Shown here piece after piece: positions 1-11,170 of a stretch of 64,000 bases of DNA. Both the position numbers and the translations under genes were made by a program. The notes beneath the pieces were generated by a model. It was not told the origin of the DNA, made no database searches, and saw only the letters and a program-made list of their open reading frames with translations. How positions within the stretch are numbered: the stretch's first letter is position 1; every line of letters begins with the position of its first letter. This stretch comes from Nilaparvata lugens (lineage: Eukaryota > Arthropoda > Insecta > Hemiptera > Delphacidae), in assembly GCF_014356525.2 (NCBI RefSeq), contig NC_052508.1:39593113-39657112 (forward strand), in the 5' to 3' direction.

Positions 1-1140
1 TTGTTGTTGTAGTTGTAGGTAATCAGACTTGACGTTTAGCAACGGAGATTGATATTTAATCGAATATAAAAAAGAAAATCCAACAATCTGAAATATTAAT
101 TTATTTTTGTGTTTGGCAAAAATAGATTTGAATATTTGTCTAGTATAAAACAAATTAAGCCGGTATTCTTCTTTTGTCCAAATTTTGTAAAGAGAATAAA
201 GTTGAACTAATAATATTCCTCTTTTAATGGATGCTAAGAATGATAGAATCATTTTTAATGAATAAATAATATTCAAAAGACATGTCAGAAACGATAGATG
301 AATAGATTTTTATTAGTATTAATGAAGTGAAAATGATGTAATGTAGAGTATATGATACTTTACACTACTTATTCATCTAAAAATGATAAAACAGTGTGAA
401 ATAAAATTGATTGAATCCACATCACTTCTGTTAATAAGCTTACAGAGTAGCCTATTAGTTTATTATTTTGTACAGATATAAGTCAATTGTTTCGGAAGTT
501 GATTGATTTATTGGTATTTATTTCTCATAAATCTCGAAATATTTAAAAGTACAAAAAATACTTCTAAAGTGATTTCAATTTTATCTGGAGCTATTGTTGC
601 AATATTTTAACAGTTACTGGAATTACAGCAATTTTGGACTTGTGGTATTCAAATAACAGTCTTTCGAATAATTGAAGTCAGGTTGCGACTAGAAAGATAT
701 ATCAACTCTAGTTCACAAGATTTGTCATCTTCATAGTTAAGTCAGATACCTCTCGGGATATCATCGAAGATTCTGTCTTGGAATTTCATCCTAAGCTAAT
801 TTCAGCGATCATTGATAGCCTACTCATATCGTACCGGTATTCATTCAATACCTGATAGTTTCATTTAGGGAATGAGAATGAATTAAGTTTTTTTATATGG
901 ATATCTACACTCCTTACAATACGAGGACCATTATTCCAGAGCTAGATTAATTGGTGTTGAACGTATGTTGAGGAAATCACTTGTAATAAGAAAAAACTCT
1001 TTCTTCCTAAGAAACGAAGAATCCGATCTCTTATTCAATTCTTAATAAGTATCTAACCTTGACAAGGGCCACAGAAGTTATGTAAATCTTCTCAGAAGTT
1101 ATGTAAATATCCAACAGTTTCATATAAAAATACAGAGAGC
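1..1140. other. AT-rich DNA, no gene seen
   Basis: No open frame of useful length, tandem repeat or inverted repeat was found here. The sequence is AT-rich and many short stops occur in all frames. It reads as intergenic or intronic DNA. Confidence 0.5.
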
Positions 1141-1159
1141 CTGGTTAAAAAAATTATTT

Positions 1160-1290
1160 TTAGTTGGGAAAAACATCGGATGACCGATGTCTAGAAAAAA
1201 CCATCGAACAGTAAACAACGATGTTCGATGTAGAAACATCCATGTTTTTAAAAATCGATGTATCGATACCCATCCCTAATCAAAACTCTA
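1160..1290. repeat. CGATGT-rich palindromic repeat, possible hAT-like MITE remnant
   Basis: The segment is packed with CGATGT and its complement ACATCG, so it can fold on itself (for example ACATCGGATGACCGATGT near 1169). It ends with ATCGATACCCATCCCTAA, whose reverse complement begins TTAGGGATGGG. Short elements with GGGATGGG-type ends next to ATCGAT runs are common among hAT-derived MITEs in insects; that link is from memory. The left end is poorly matched and no target-site duplication is visible, so this may be one end or a decayed copy. Confidence 0.3.
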
Positions 1291-1384
1291 GTCTACTTAA
1301 TACACAAGCGGAATACTCATTTGAAGGATATCATTTTTTCAAATACAATTTTTGTTAACTATTCCATGTATAGTAGCCTACATG

Positions 1385-2340
1385 TCGCCGAAAATTTGGG
1401 TGTTTTGACAGTTCAGGGGGAAATAGCATTTTCCCAGCCCCCATATCCAGTTACAGGCTTTTGAAGATGATTTTGATGAGTGCTCAAACGGAGAAAGTAC
1501 ATGCACATAGTGCACATTCAAAGCACAAACGGTTGAACCTAAATTTTCTGTATTTTATCACTTTGGAGGGGGGTCCCTTGGCCAATCTACTGTACCTCAC
1601 TCCTGCAACGATCCATTTCCTTGCTTAAAAAGTGTGCACAAAACGAAACACAAACGATTGAGCCGAAAATTGGAGTGTTCTGACTGTTTGGGAGATAGCA
1701 TTTACCCAGCTCCCCTTGGCCACTGTACTTTGCTTACTCCTGCAACGATCCATTTCCTTGCTTTAAAAGTGTGCACAAACGTTTACATGTATGTGCACAT
1801 TCGTGCACAGACAAAGCACAAACGATTGAGCCGAACATTGGTGTGTTCTGACTGTTTGGGAGATAGCATTTCCTCAGCCCCCCTTGGCCACTGTACTTTA
1901 CTTACTCCTGCAACGATCCATTTCCTTGCTTAAAAAGAGTGCACAAACGTTACATTTATGTGCACATTCGTGCACAAACAAAGCACAAACGATTGAGCCG
2001 AACATTGGTATGTTCTGACTGTTTGGGAGATAGCATTTCCCCAGCCCCCCTTGGCCACTGTACTATACCTCACTCCTGTGATGACCCAGTTCCTTTCTTA
2101 AAAAGTGTGCACAAACGTCATATGTACGTGCACATTCGTGCACAAACGATGCACAAATGATGTGTAATACTCAAATCGCAATTACGCTAAGTGGGGGAGC
2201 TATCGTTTCTGCAGCCCCCCTAATCGAATTTTCAAATAATTTGTACAGTTTGCGTGCACAAACGCAGAGTGGTCGTGCACAAACGATGTGTTATGCTCAA
2301 ATCGCCATTGGGCTAGGTGTGGGGGGGGGTCAGAGAAATG
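1385..2340. repeat. Minisatellite, ~167-bp unit, about 3 full plus degenerate copies
   Basis: A unit beginning GCACAAACGATTGAGCCGAA recurs at about 1648, 1816 and 1983, a spacing of 168 and 167 bp. Each unit carries the same blocks in order: TGTTCTGACTGTTTGGGAGA, a C-rich CCCCTTGGCCACTGTAC block, CTCCTGCAACGATCCATTTC, then GTGCACAAACG. A shorter, more diverged copy lies before it (near 1521), and two degenerate ~125-bp copies follow (near 2151 and 2277). Open frames across the array are products of the periodicity and not genes. Whether this is an isolated satellite or the inside of a larger transposon cannot be told here. Confidence 0.8.
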
Positions 2341-2344
2341 TACG

Positions 2345-2800
2345 TAATAATTTTTCTCTTTATCTGTGGCCTCATCATGAAAATGTTACCCACCTATCTC
2401 CACACTGAAAACCTTTTCATTCCTGTTCACGTTCATTTCAAAAAATACTTTTTTCAATAATATGCAATATGCGTTTATTCAATCTATACAACTATAATAG
2501 TGAAGAAGAACAGCTCCAATAACGTTATATCATTGGTGAGGACTTTTTTTGCAAATGATTGAAAAAATCAATAATGTACCGTCCATTTCAAAGCCTATTA
2601 TTCCCTTTTTTGTAAGAGGATATCAAGTATTTTAGTACAATATTTTGCATTGATGATGCATATTACAAGTGTTCTTTTCCAATAGATATTCTATGCAAAA
2701 GAGTATCTGCAATAGAATAGAGAATCCGTATATAGAATACGTGAATTCCCATTGGATCATGCTACTTTTGTTTGTACTCTTTTATTTTCTTCTACTCCTT
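2345..2800. other. AT-rich DNA, no gene seen
   Basis: T-rich and A-rich runs, no supported feature. The 82-codon frame at 2669-2917 is almost all F, L, Y and I from a T-rich tract and is not credible as a protein. Confidence 0.45.
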
Positions 2801-3109
2801 CTTTTGTTACATTGTATTATTTTTCAGTTTTTATTCTTCAATTTCTATTCATACCTCAATTATAATTTAGGTTTCGTTATTTTTTTTTCTCCATTGATTA
2901 TTATTTTTGTATTTTAATAATATTTATTCACCTTGTTTGTAATATTGTATATATTTTTTTCTGAATTTGATTTGTTTAATCTAGTAATTATTTAGTGTTG
3001 TATTGGAGGGTTGAGTGTAAGAGAGGGCCGGCTGCGCCCTAACTCCGCCCTCCTAGGTAAAAATAAAGGCAGCTATTCTATTCTATTCTATTCTATTCTA
3101 TTCTATTTT
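2800..3109 (+). mobile_element. LINE 3'-end fragment with (TATTC)n tail
   Basis: A T-rich stretch leads into a GC-rich block (GAGAGGGCCGGCTGCGCCCT at about 3021), then AAAATAAAGG and a pure TATTC tandem tail at about 3075-3108. A 3' untranslated region ending in a short tandem tail is the usual end of CR1/Jockey-like non-LTR retrotransposons. The four coding LINEs in the window also end in short tandem tails, though with other units. No reverse transcriptase coding remains, so this is a strongly 5'-truncated copy; the left limit is a guess. Confidence 0.5.
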
Positions 3110-3427
3110 TATCCATAAGTCTAGAAACTGTATCTTTAGTTCTCATTAACTCATCCAGTTGATAAGGAACAAGCTGGAATAAAATCAGAAAACCTAGATC
3201 AAGTTATTTCACTTGTCAAGAGTGTAAACGTTTGTGATTTTAGATTAATTTTAATTCTTTCCCCAATCCCTCATATTCTACCCTATTCGTTCATTTTCAA
3301 CTCACCCATGTACATATTCATCCCATGGAGCATTAAGCTTATTTATCTTTGGAGCCAATTAATACATTTATATATACAATACATATACTATTCATGTAAT
3401 TCGTACTTCAAGCATATCATAAATCTT

Positions 3428-3528
3428 TGAATGAAAAAGACTAAGAAATTGTCAAAAAACCACTGATTCATTGATAATTAGAAAGACCGGTTTTGGTTTT
3501 TTGACAATTTCTTAGTATTTTTCATTCA
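3428..3528. repeat. Foldback repeat, 35-bp arms
   Basis: Positions 3428-3462 and 3494-3528 are inverted repeats matching at 34 of 35 positions (one G/T difference), separated by 31 bp. The arms begin TGAATGAAAAA and contain GTCAAAAAACCA. The loop holds GACCGGTTTTGG. The shape fits a very short MITE or a snap-back copy of a dispersed repeat. No coding content. Confidence 0.75.
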
Positions 3529-3801
3529 ATATGAATAATTACCACAATATCAACTTCTCAACTACACAAAAAGTCATAAATCTTTATTAACTTAAATTTT
3601 TTTCACTTAAATCTACTATTTCCAACTTCGAATTACATCTATGTCACACAATAATTCAATTCATTTCGATTCAGCATAATAAGAGATATCAATAAGCCAC
3701 TCTTACAAACGTTTGTATCCAGCAAAAGTTATGATGCCTTTCAAACAAGAAGAGGATTTAATGATAATTATTCTATTAGCTACATGAATCTTTCTGTCTA
3801 G

Positions 3802-4048
3802 CTACCAAAACATGTTTGGCTATGAACGTTCTCACAAACTATTAATGATAACGTTCTTCAATTCTCTCCCTTTTCTATTGGTAGCAAACCTCAGCTCAAT
3901 TGACGGTACAGCTCATGCTGTTGATCTGCTTATTCAGTGTGTCCTATTGACAGCCTCAACAATGGCAGTCACAATTATTGTGCATGAAGCACCTGAATCC
4001 CAACGGAGTCCATTCACAGGGAAGATTCACAACAATGTACAATATTAA
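3802..4048 (+). CDS. Possible terminal exon of an unrecognised membrane protein
   Basis: An open frame follows a good splice acceptor (AATCTTTCTGTCTAG ending at 3801) and runs to TAA at 4046-4048; the first ATG is at 3812. Composition is clearly less AT-rich than the surroundings. The predicted product has two hydrophobic stretches, one around LLMITFFNSLPFLLVANL and one around AVDLLIQCVLLTASTMAVTI, like paired membrane spans. AATAAA occurs about 240 bp downstream (near 4290) and could serve a 3' UTR. The pattern is loosely reminiscent of the first spans of insect odorant receptors, but I see no diagnostic motif. No partner exon was found upstream. Could equally be a chance frame. Confidence 0.3.
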
Positions 4049-4770
4049 ACGTTGACGGCTCTCTCAAGCATTGTCTCATTGAATTGTTCAAAGCGCCAAT
4101 GAATTAGTCTGTTAATATCGATATCATTGTACCTGCAAATGCTGGTAATAATTTAATGTTGGGAAGAGCAGATTGCGATTAATATTAACACTACAGTATT
4201 AATTCTGAATATCATGTTTTCATTGAGAGGATAGAGTCCGATTCAGAGAGGATGACGTTCGAGTGCAATAGTGTTGTCTTTCAGTAATTAAATAAATTGT
4301 TCAATAATGGAATCTACTTTGAGTTTGGCTAGACCTTAATTGGGCCATAAAATTATTTCCCATTGTAGTTTGATTTCGGTCAATGTACTGAAAATTTGAC
4401 GATTACTAAGAACTCCGTTGGACCATAAAACATATTGAAAATATATTTTCAGAAATAATGCAGTCCATTAAGCAGCTAACTGGTAACTACAAAAAGTTAA
4501 GAAAGTTACCTCTTTTCGTTAGGGCTACCTTGAAGAAATGTCGAAACATGTCGTAAGTAAACAAGTAAAAAATTTTTAAAAAAGGTATCTAGATTTTTAT
4601 TTATTTCTAAGTGAGAAAGGTACAGACGAAATCCAAAAAAGCTTCATGAACAAATTATGTGAAAAGCCTCTAAGATATTCAGGTGAAGAAGTTAAAAAGT
4701 TATTAACATAGTTTTGAGTTCAAATTTTCTCACCATAATCTTTGTACAACGCACATAACATACCTTTGAT
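4049..4770. other. AT-rich DNA, no gene seen
   Basis: Apart from an AATAAA near 4290 that could belong to a transcript ending here, nothing is recognised. Confidence 0.4.
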
Positions 4771-5105
4771 TTATACATACATAGGACCGTATTCAATCTT
4801 ATTATATTAAGCGAGCAATTTCTGTATGTCTGATTATATTTTTGTAATACTGTATCTGGTTATCTGGTTATTTATGTTCAACGGATCTCGAAAACGGCTC
4901 TAACGATTTCTCTAAATTTGGAACATAGTAGGTTTATGATATAAGAATTCGATTGCACTAGGTCTCATCCCTGGGAAAACTCTCTGAAGGACATAAAAAG
5001 GATAATTCATCCTTGGAAGAACAGATGACAATTTCGTCGCCTGTCGATAACAGAAGATGCGTGTGTCTGTGTGGGAGATCAGCTGTGTAATCATTTAATA
5101 TCCGT
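4770..5105. repeat. Interspersed repeat related to the 9.3-kb and 29.8-kb repeats
   Basis: Contains TCTCGAAAACGGCTCTAACG (near 4887) followed by a block with GGTCTCATCCCTGGGAAAA and a TGTG-rich TGTGTGTCTGTGTGG run near 5065. The same order of blocks (CGAAAACGGCTCTAACGATT, GTCTCATTTCTGGGAAAATT, TGTG-rich run) is found, in another arrangement, in the 1.1-kb repeats at 9285 and 29796. This looks like a diverged relative. The minus-strand 60-codon frame here (4912-5094) is not considered a gene. Confidence 0.5.
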
Positions 5106-5170
5106 ATCTCGCGAGAATTTTTAAATAGACTCTATCAAAATAATCTGATTTGTTGTAATGACATTAATCA

Positions 5171-5377
5171 CTCTAAATTGAGCTGGGTTTACACCAAAGT
5201 TATTAACAATGTGTCATTAACTTAATACTTATAGATTCTATTAGATTGGATGGAGCTTGACAAACACATATTTTCATCATGTGAATGATGATAAGTTATG
5301 TTCAATCTAATATAATCTATAAGGATTAAGTTATTAACATTCTTTTAATAACGTTGGTGTGAACCCAGCTTTAGAGT
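5171..5377. mobile_element. Foldback MITE-like element (~206 bp)
   Basis: The left part (CTCTAAATTGAGCTGGGTTT, 5171 onward) is mirrored by the right part ending GGTGTGAACCCAGCTTTAGAG at 5376. Inverted similarity continues inward: ACACCAA-GTTATTAA against TTAATAAC-TTGGTGT, then CTTATAGATT-TATTAGATTG against CAATCTAATATAATCTATAAG. The whole unit is therefore nearly one long hairpin, with the loop around 5250-5300. No certain target-site duplication is visible, so the superfamily is open. Confidence 0.65.
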
Positions 5378-5539
5378 ATATAATGATATTCAAAGTTAAT
5401 CATTATTTTACAGTTTTAAGTGATTAGTGAGTGTTATTTTGTTATTCAATTTGGTTTGTAAACAATCTAAATTAGAACCTTCCTGTTTTCAAATGTTTGA
5501 ACTGAAAATTGGATTGAACTGAATTCAAGTGTATGAAAC

Positions 5540-5640
5540 ATAACCTACTTTTTGGACCATTTATAGTGTATAAATCAAAACTCGGGGAAGAAACCGTTTT
5601 GGGCTGTGCCCCGATATTAACTTTTTATACAGAGACGTCA
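5540..5640. repeat. Short dispersed repeat with a partner at 26520
   Basis: Here TAACCTACTTTTTGGAC is followed by AAAACTCGGGGAAGAAACCG and GTTTTGGGCTGTGCC. Near 26527 the same order occurs as TAACCTACTTTTTAGAC, AAAATTCGGAAAGGGAAAAG and TTTTGGGCTGAGCC. This shows two diverged copies of an unnamed repeat. Confidence 0.4.
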
Positions 5641-5802
5641 CACTATATATCTATGAAGCATTCAACAATATTAAATTCATCATCGTTCTTCAAAATGAAC
5701 TAGCATTTTATTCGAAACAATCCTTGTCTTTTTTTATTACTAGAGAAGCTACTAAGATTGAATTTTAGCATTTCTTTAGCAATTCTTTAGTGATCTCATT
5801 GT

Positions 5803-5835
5803 TAGGTTAGGTTAGGCTAGGTTGGGTAAGGTTTT
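5803..5835 (+). repeat. Short TTAGG telomere-like run
   Basis: GTTAGGTTAGGTTAGGCTAGG is the insect telomere motif TTAGG repeated a few times with one change, then decays to TTGGGTAAGG. It is an interstitial trace. It is also related in sequence to the TTAGG-bearing minisatellite at 14929-16143. Confidence 0.6.
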
Positions 5836-5839
5836 ATTT

Positions 5840-8800
5840 GGTTTGATTATTCTGGGTTATTTAGGATTCTGGGTCATTCACGAACTTGGAATACTATCGT
5901 ATTATTTTTAATATGAACACCCTAAACAATTTGGTAACCTCATTTATTAATACAAATACAAGTGGTAATCGATAATGGAATCAAAATATTGTCTACTCTG
6001 GTGGGAATTGTCTGAAAATTATTTTACTCGTATGAGTATCTCAGAGATCAACATTTGTTATGAACATCCTCATTCAAATCTCGCAGCCTGTCCCTATCGA
6101 TGGTTTGGATAATTCTTTTAGGTGTACTCCACTTCTACATCAACAATACATCAACTCTTTGACTGTTGAGCTTATCGACCATGAACAAATTGTGTCCCAG
6201 TCACACAGAAAACAATGCTGATTCATTCCAAACGTCATTATTGATAGCACGAGTGCCACAAAGAAAGGGTGTCCTAGTGGAGGCGGTGAGCGGAAGCTTC
6301 ATTTATTCTGTTCAACAAAGTGTGACTGATTAGTCATTTCGTGTGACACTTTACACGACCAGTGGCAATACAAGATGGCTGTGAAATAAATTGAATTTTT
6401 TCCAGAGTGAGGAAATCGAGCCGATTCAAGGGGTGCATCATGACTTGAGGGGAACATGATCGTAGGTTTGGTTAGGGTGATATGAGGGCTGACGAATAGG
6501 GGAAAAGGGGAAATTGAAGAAGGAAAACAAGAGGAAATGTGCGACACGAACAGAATACAATCTGACTTGTCGAGTTATAAGTCATGAGAATACTATGGAA
6601 TAATAGAGTGGGGGACAGTAGCCAACATCCAGGTAGAACGATCCCTTCTAAACTTCCCCTACTCGTGGATGACTCGACATGACTCAACCATCATTTCATT
6701 CTTTTCCATTTTCTCTCCACTTCAAGTCTCTTTCTTGATGTTCTCCTTTCTACATCTCTTGAAAACCGGTCACGATCTCTTACTTGATGCTCTTCAAAAC
6801 GATACTATTCTCAGAACTCTCCTTTTAGTCTTATTCTGAATTTTTAAAATGATAACAGTATTGCAGTTTAGTTATTGTTTCAATTGTGCAATTCAGAAGC
6901 TGTTGTAGTATAGATCTTTCTGTATACGTTGTATGATACATATTTGTTTAATTTTATAAAAACCCATCTATAAATACGAAACTTAAGGATGAATCAAGGA
7001 AGCTGAGTATGAGAGTAGTAACTGACCTGTTGCGTCTATTTATTTCTCTGAGGACTGATATATTCCCTTCTTTGAAAATCTTGTTTCACTGGCACGTAGT
7101 GACGTAAATTTAATCGCTTAGCTACGACAATTTCACTCACTCCTGCCCATCTTCTCTACGTTTTTAATTAAGTTTAAATTTAGTGGATCACCAGGATGCA
7201 CAGAGTTTTTCTCTTGAACATAATGGGTCATTTCCTTGATATATAGCATCGTTTAGTTGCTATTAATGCACTCTTTACTCCTGCTTGAGAACTCATCACT
7301 TTCATCAATTCCTCAGAAAATTGGTCTTGATGGCGAATATGTATAGTTGAGGTTTTCTAAATGGGAGGTACAAACCCAAGAATAGTATATACAGTAGTAG
7401 GCTGCCTTGATCACATAAGACGCGTGGAGAACGCAGCCTGCTATGGTGTGACGTCATGCTTCGACCTCTCGGCCCGGCTTAACATGCATTCAAATGTAAA
7501 AATGCCAAACTTTGAGCCCTCATAGCAAATTAACCATCAACACTACATATAAGTGATTGACATCAAAATGTTCAGCATTTTATCCCCTTTGAAACAATAA
7601 CAAAACAAATTTTCAGTAAAAATCCTATAAATGTTATTGGCGAGTCTAAAACAAATCGTTTGAACACACGATTTGATTTGATAATACCATTTCAAATACG
7701 TTTTTATACTTTCTCTTAGTTTCTTCTGCATCGTTTTAGTTCTTTCTCTTGAACAGATTCTATTCTCCTTAGAATTGCGACTCGGAATATACACCGCAAC
7801 TTATTACTAGTTCTGATCGCACCTCAAAGCAAAAAGAGTACCATCTACATCTAAAACTTTTCAGTAATAATTTGTATTATCAATATTAATAAAATCCAGA
7901 AAATCAAGTCTTTCAGAAAAATGAACCAATTTTAATCTAGCAACTGCCAATTTTGATTGAAATTTGAAGTTGATGAATAAACTTCAGTGTTCAATGTAGA
8001 TATTTATGTTGATTCTAGCTAATAACATTAAATATGAAATTATGAAAATCGAATTATAGTCTATCAGTATGACAACATCAATATCAAAATTGAATTTTTA
8101 TGTGATAAGAGTGAAATGTTATTTATGGAGACAACTACTATCGTAGTTATGGACTTGTTTACTGTTTCTTGCCTACTCGATGTATAAATGTATAAAGTCC
8201 GTTTTATCTACTATGATGCCCATGATAATTTTGATTTTTAAAAATGTTTTATTCGTAGTACAAAGTACAAAGCCCGCGATAAACATTGATTTAACAATAA
8301 ATAGAACCAGAACTCTCAGGAATGTATGATATTCCACCCTATCATAATACATCCTCATGAGTCAAGCAAACAAAGTAATAGCAAAATTAAGTTGTTCATG
8401 GAACATCCCTTTCACATTACAGCCAATTTTTCTGCAATTTACTTTGCAACATTCAGGTGGAACTTTTAAAAGCAGTGATTTGGTGGCTGTGGAGTGAGAG
8501 AGACAGTTCGTGAAATAGTGCAGTAAAGGCGGGTAAAGAGGAATTAATTTGAAATACGAACTGGAATCCCGAGTCTAGTAAGACGTTGCTGTCATAAAAG
8601 AGATGCTTGTCTGGCTGCTGCCTTGTATTGTGCACTCTCTTTTATGACATTATTCGCTGTCACTGTGTCTCTATCGCACTCTTAATGCTTTCCACGTGTT
8701 TTTCACTTGAGAAAAATGGGCTTATGCTCACTTTCATTGCGGTCTTACTTGCTACTCTACATGTACCGTATTCACTTCATATGCTCAACTACACTGGAAT

Positions 8801-9284
8801 ACACTTCAAATGTATCCAAAGTCATGATTTCTCATGGGCATGGATTGAAATTTCCTTCACATGCATATGATGGAATGGATTGTAGAGAGGGCTGGATTAT
8901 TTATACACGATTATCACTCATGATCATGAAACGAGAAAGCTATGCAGAACTCATTGAAAAATACAAATTTTCTTATATTATTTCAACTATCGAATTCTAA
9001 AAATTTGCAATTTCAAGGTTCTATGTTTTTGAATAGCTGAATAACAGCACACAATATTACAAACATCAAATTTTCACCAAACAGATAATGATTGAGGCCA
9101 TGCAATGTGCGAACACATCGTGAGTAGTTTTCACTCCGAGGTCAAGTTAATTCCATGTGGATTGTCATGATGTTAAATTTGATTCATTATTTGAATTTTC
9201 AGTTGTCATTCCCCTCATGACCACATTATCCAGTTTATAATATTCACAATCATCATCATCACAAGAGTACAAAATTCAAGTTTT
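5840..9284. other. No supported gene
   Basis: Open frames here overlap on opposite strands or in alternative frames (6299-6687 minus; 8453-8635 minus with 8607-9000 plus in two frames) and look like chance. A small inverted repeat AGTAGGCTGC / GCAGCCTGCT (7396-7405 and 7433-7442, 9 of 10 paired) may mark a short decayed foldback. Otherwise nothing is recognised. Confidence 0.45.
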
Positions 9285-10414
9285 ACTTTCCTTGCCCTAC
9301 TACCATAGGTAAGGAAAGTATTGCTTTCCAAAAAAAATTAAGGTACTCCAATTTCAAGTTTTCTATACGTTTCAAGGTCCCCTGAGTCCAAAAACATTAT
9401 TTTTGGGTATTGGTCTGTGTGTGTGTATGTGTATATGTCTGTGAACATGATAACTCCATTCCTAATTAACCGATTGACTTGAAATTTTGAACTTGAGGTC
9501 TTTATACCATGAGGACCCGACAATAAGAAATTCAATAAAATTCAATTCAAGATGGCGGAAAAAATGGCGGATAATCACTAAAAAACCATGTTTTTCACGT
9601 TTTTCTCGAAAAAGGCTCTATCGCTTTTCTTCAAATTTATACCATGGATAGCTATCCATGAGCCCTATCAACTGGCATGAGTCTCATTTCTGGGAAAATT
9701 GCAGGAGCTCAGTAAATTTCTTGAGAAAAATGGCGGATAATGACTAAAAAGCCATGTTTTTCACGGTTCTCTCGAAAACAGCTTCAACAATTTTCTTCAA
9801 ATTTATACCATGGATTCATAAGCCCTATCAACTGGCATGAGTCTCATTTCTGGGGAAATTGCAGGAGCTCCGTAATATTCTTGAGAAAAATGGCGGATAA
9901 TGACTAAAAAGCCTTGTTTTTCACGATTTTCTCAAAAACGGCTCTAACGATTTTTTTCAAATCCATACCCTGTATAGTTTTTCATTAGCTCTATCAACTG
10001 ACATGAATCTTTTTCCTGGGGTACTAATGGGGGTCCACCCAATCCTTGAGAAATGGACTTTGTAACCTCCTTCTCGTGCATGAGGTAGGTAGGTACACGG
10101 TTTTTACTTTTTCTTCTTCCATATACCGTGGGTAGGTAGAGCAGTTTATAAAAAGAACACAGTCATAGTCAAGATATTTCATCTGTAGAACAGCTGTTTT
10201 GACGAATTTAAAAAAAATCATCGAATTTCACAATTTACATAAAGGAAAAAGTACTCTGAAAACAATAAATTGTATATACACATATACATTAGTCTGATCG
10301 TATGTTGCCGTCAATCGTCATTATGTTATTCCTCTAAATTATTCTCGTTTGATGATGAGGCTTATAGTTCAATGAACAAGGAAAGTTGTGTGAGTGTACC
10401 ACCCCAGATTTTTT
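9285..10414 (+). repeat. 1.1-kb interspersed repeat, copy 1, with internal subrepeats
   Basis: Starts ACTTTCCTTGCCCTACTACC and ends near CAAGGAAAGTTGTGTGAGTG plus an ACCCCAGATTTTTT-like end, so the outer ACTTTCCTTG / CAAGGAAAGT are inverted. The second copy at 29796 follows it end to end in the same orientation. After a TGTG-rich part near 9415-9440 come three subrepeats starting AAATGGCGGATAAT at about 9562, 9728 and 9888 (spacing 166 and 160 bp). Each contains CCATGTTTTTCACG, a TTCAAATTTATACCATGGAT block and GTCTCATTTCTGG. Compared with copy 2 it has about 50 extra bases near 10080-10135. No long coding frame. Confidence 0.8.
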
Positions 10415-10585
10415 AATGTTGTAGTATCTTTGGAATAACCTCTGATGGTATATTTCTACTTTCTCAACAAGGCTTAAAAAACTGAAGGACTTCGACCTAT
10501 CATACAATCATAAAGAATCAATAAATTATTATAGACCGAACGCAGTGAGGATTTCAACTCGGATTTTCTTTCGTCTATCTGTATG

Positions 10586-10616
<31 letters not shown>

Positions 10617-10860
10617 CGCATTCACAGCCAAATACGTTGATAGAATTCTATGAGATTTGGCAGGAATATTCCTTTCTTATCTGCACGTCAATGTATACAC
10701 AAGTTTTTTTTTGAAATTTTCCATTTTAAGGATAATATGAAAGGAGAAGGAATTTCCTCCATACTCCGATGTCACTATAATGTATCATCTACTCTGAAGA
10801 TAAGATTAATCAAACTATAGGATTATTCATAATCAATCAGCTGAAAAGTTGATTATTCAT
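10415..10860 (+). repeat. Interspersed repeat around a (TATG)n microsatellite
   Basis: A (TATG)n run at about 10581-10615 is preceded by TAGACCGAACGCAGTGAGGA and followed by AACGCATTCACAGCCAAATA and GAGATTTGGCAGGAATATTC. I recall closely similar text (GACCGAGCGAAGTGAGGT, then TATG repeats, then AACGCGTTCACGG) as a widespread insect repeat; this is memory and unverified. Beyond about 10790 it fades into AT-rich DNA. Confidence 0.5.
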
Positions 10861-10974
10861 TGCATGCATTACACAGATGTCTGGAGAAGCCGGTGAACTG
10901 GTGACACCAGATTCTTGTGGATGAGAATACTGCGCGAGGTCTACTGTTCACAGAACTACTAGTTACTTCTATAT

Positions 10975-11170
10975 TGCTATTATTATTTATTTATTTATTT
11001 ATTTATTTATACGTGGATACAATAACAAATCATATAAATATGATTGGGAAGGAACAACAGGCTTGGCCCAAAACTATCCCATTCCCAAATTTTGATTACA
11101 TGTCCAAAAAATAGGTTATGTTTGTTCTGTAAGAGGTTCAAGGTCAACTTTCGTCCAAAAATAAATATGA
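10975..11170 (-). mobile_element. LINE 3'-end fragment with (TTTA)n tail, minus strand
   Basis: A TTTA tandem run (about 10984-11010) abuts ATACGTGGATACAATAACAA. On the minus strand this reads as a 3' untranslated end followed by an AAAT-type tail. The fragment at 60580 has the same look (TTTATTTATTTATTCATACATTGATAGATACAATATC). No coding remains. Confidence 0.45.

Noticed and set aside
1634..2408. Three ORFs with repeated residues
   Set aside because: They are frames through the 167-bp minisatellite; the repeated residues come from the repeat and no start or domain supports them.
6299..6687. Two overlapping minus-strand ORFs
   Set aside because: They overlap each other in different frames and have no motif, splice context or repeat match.
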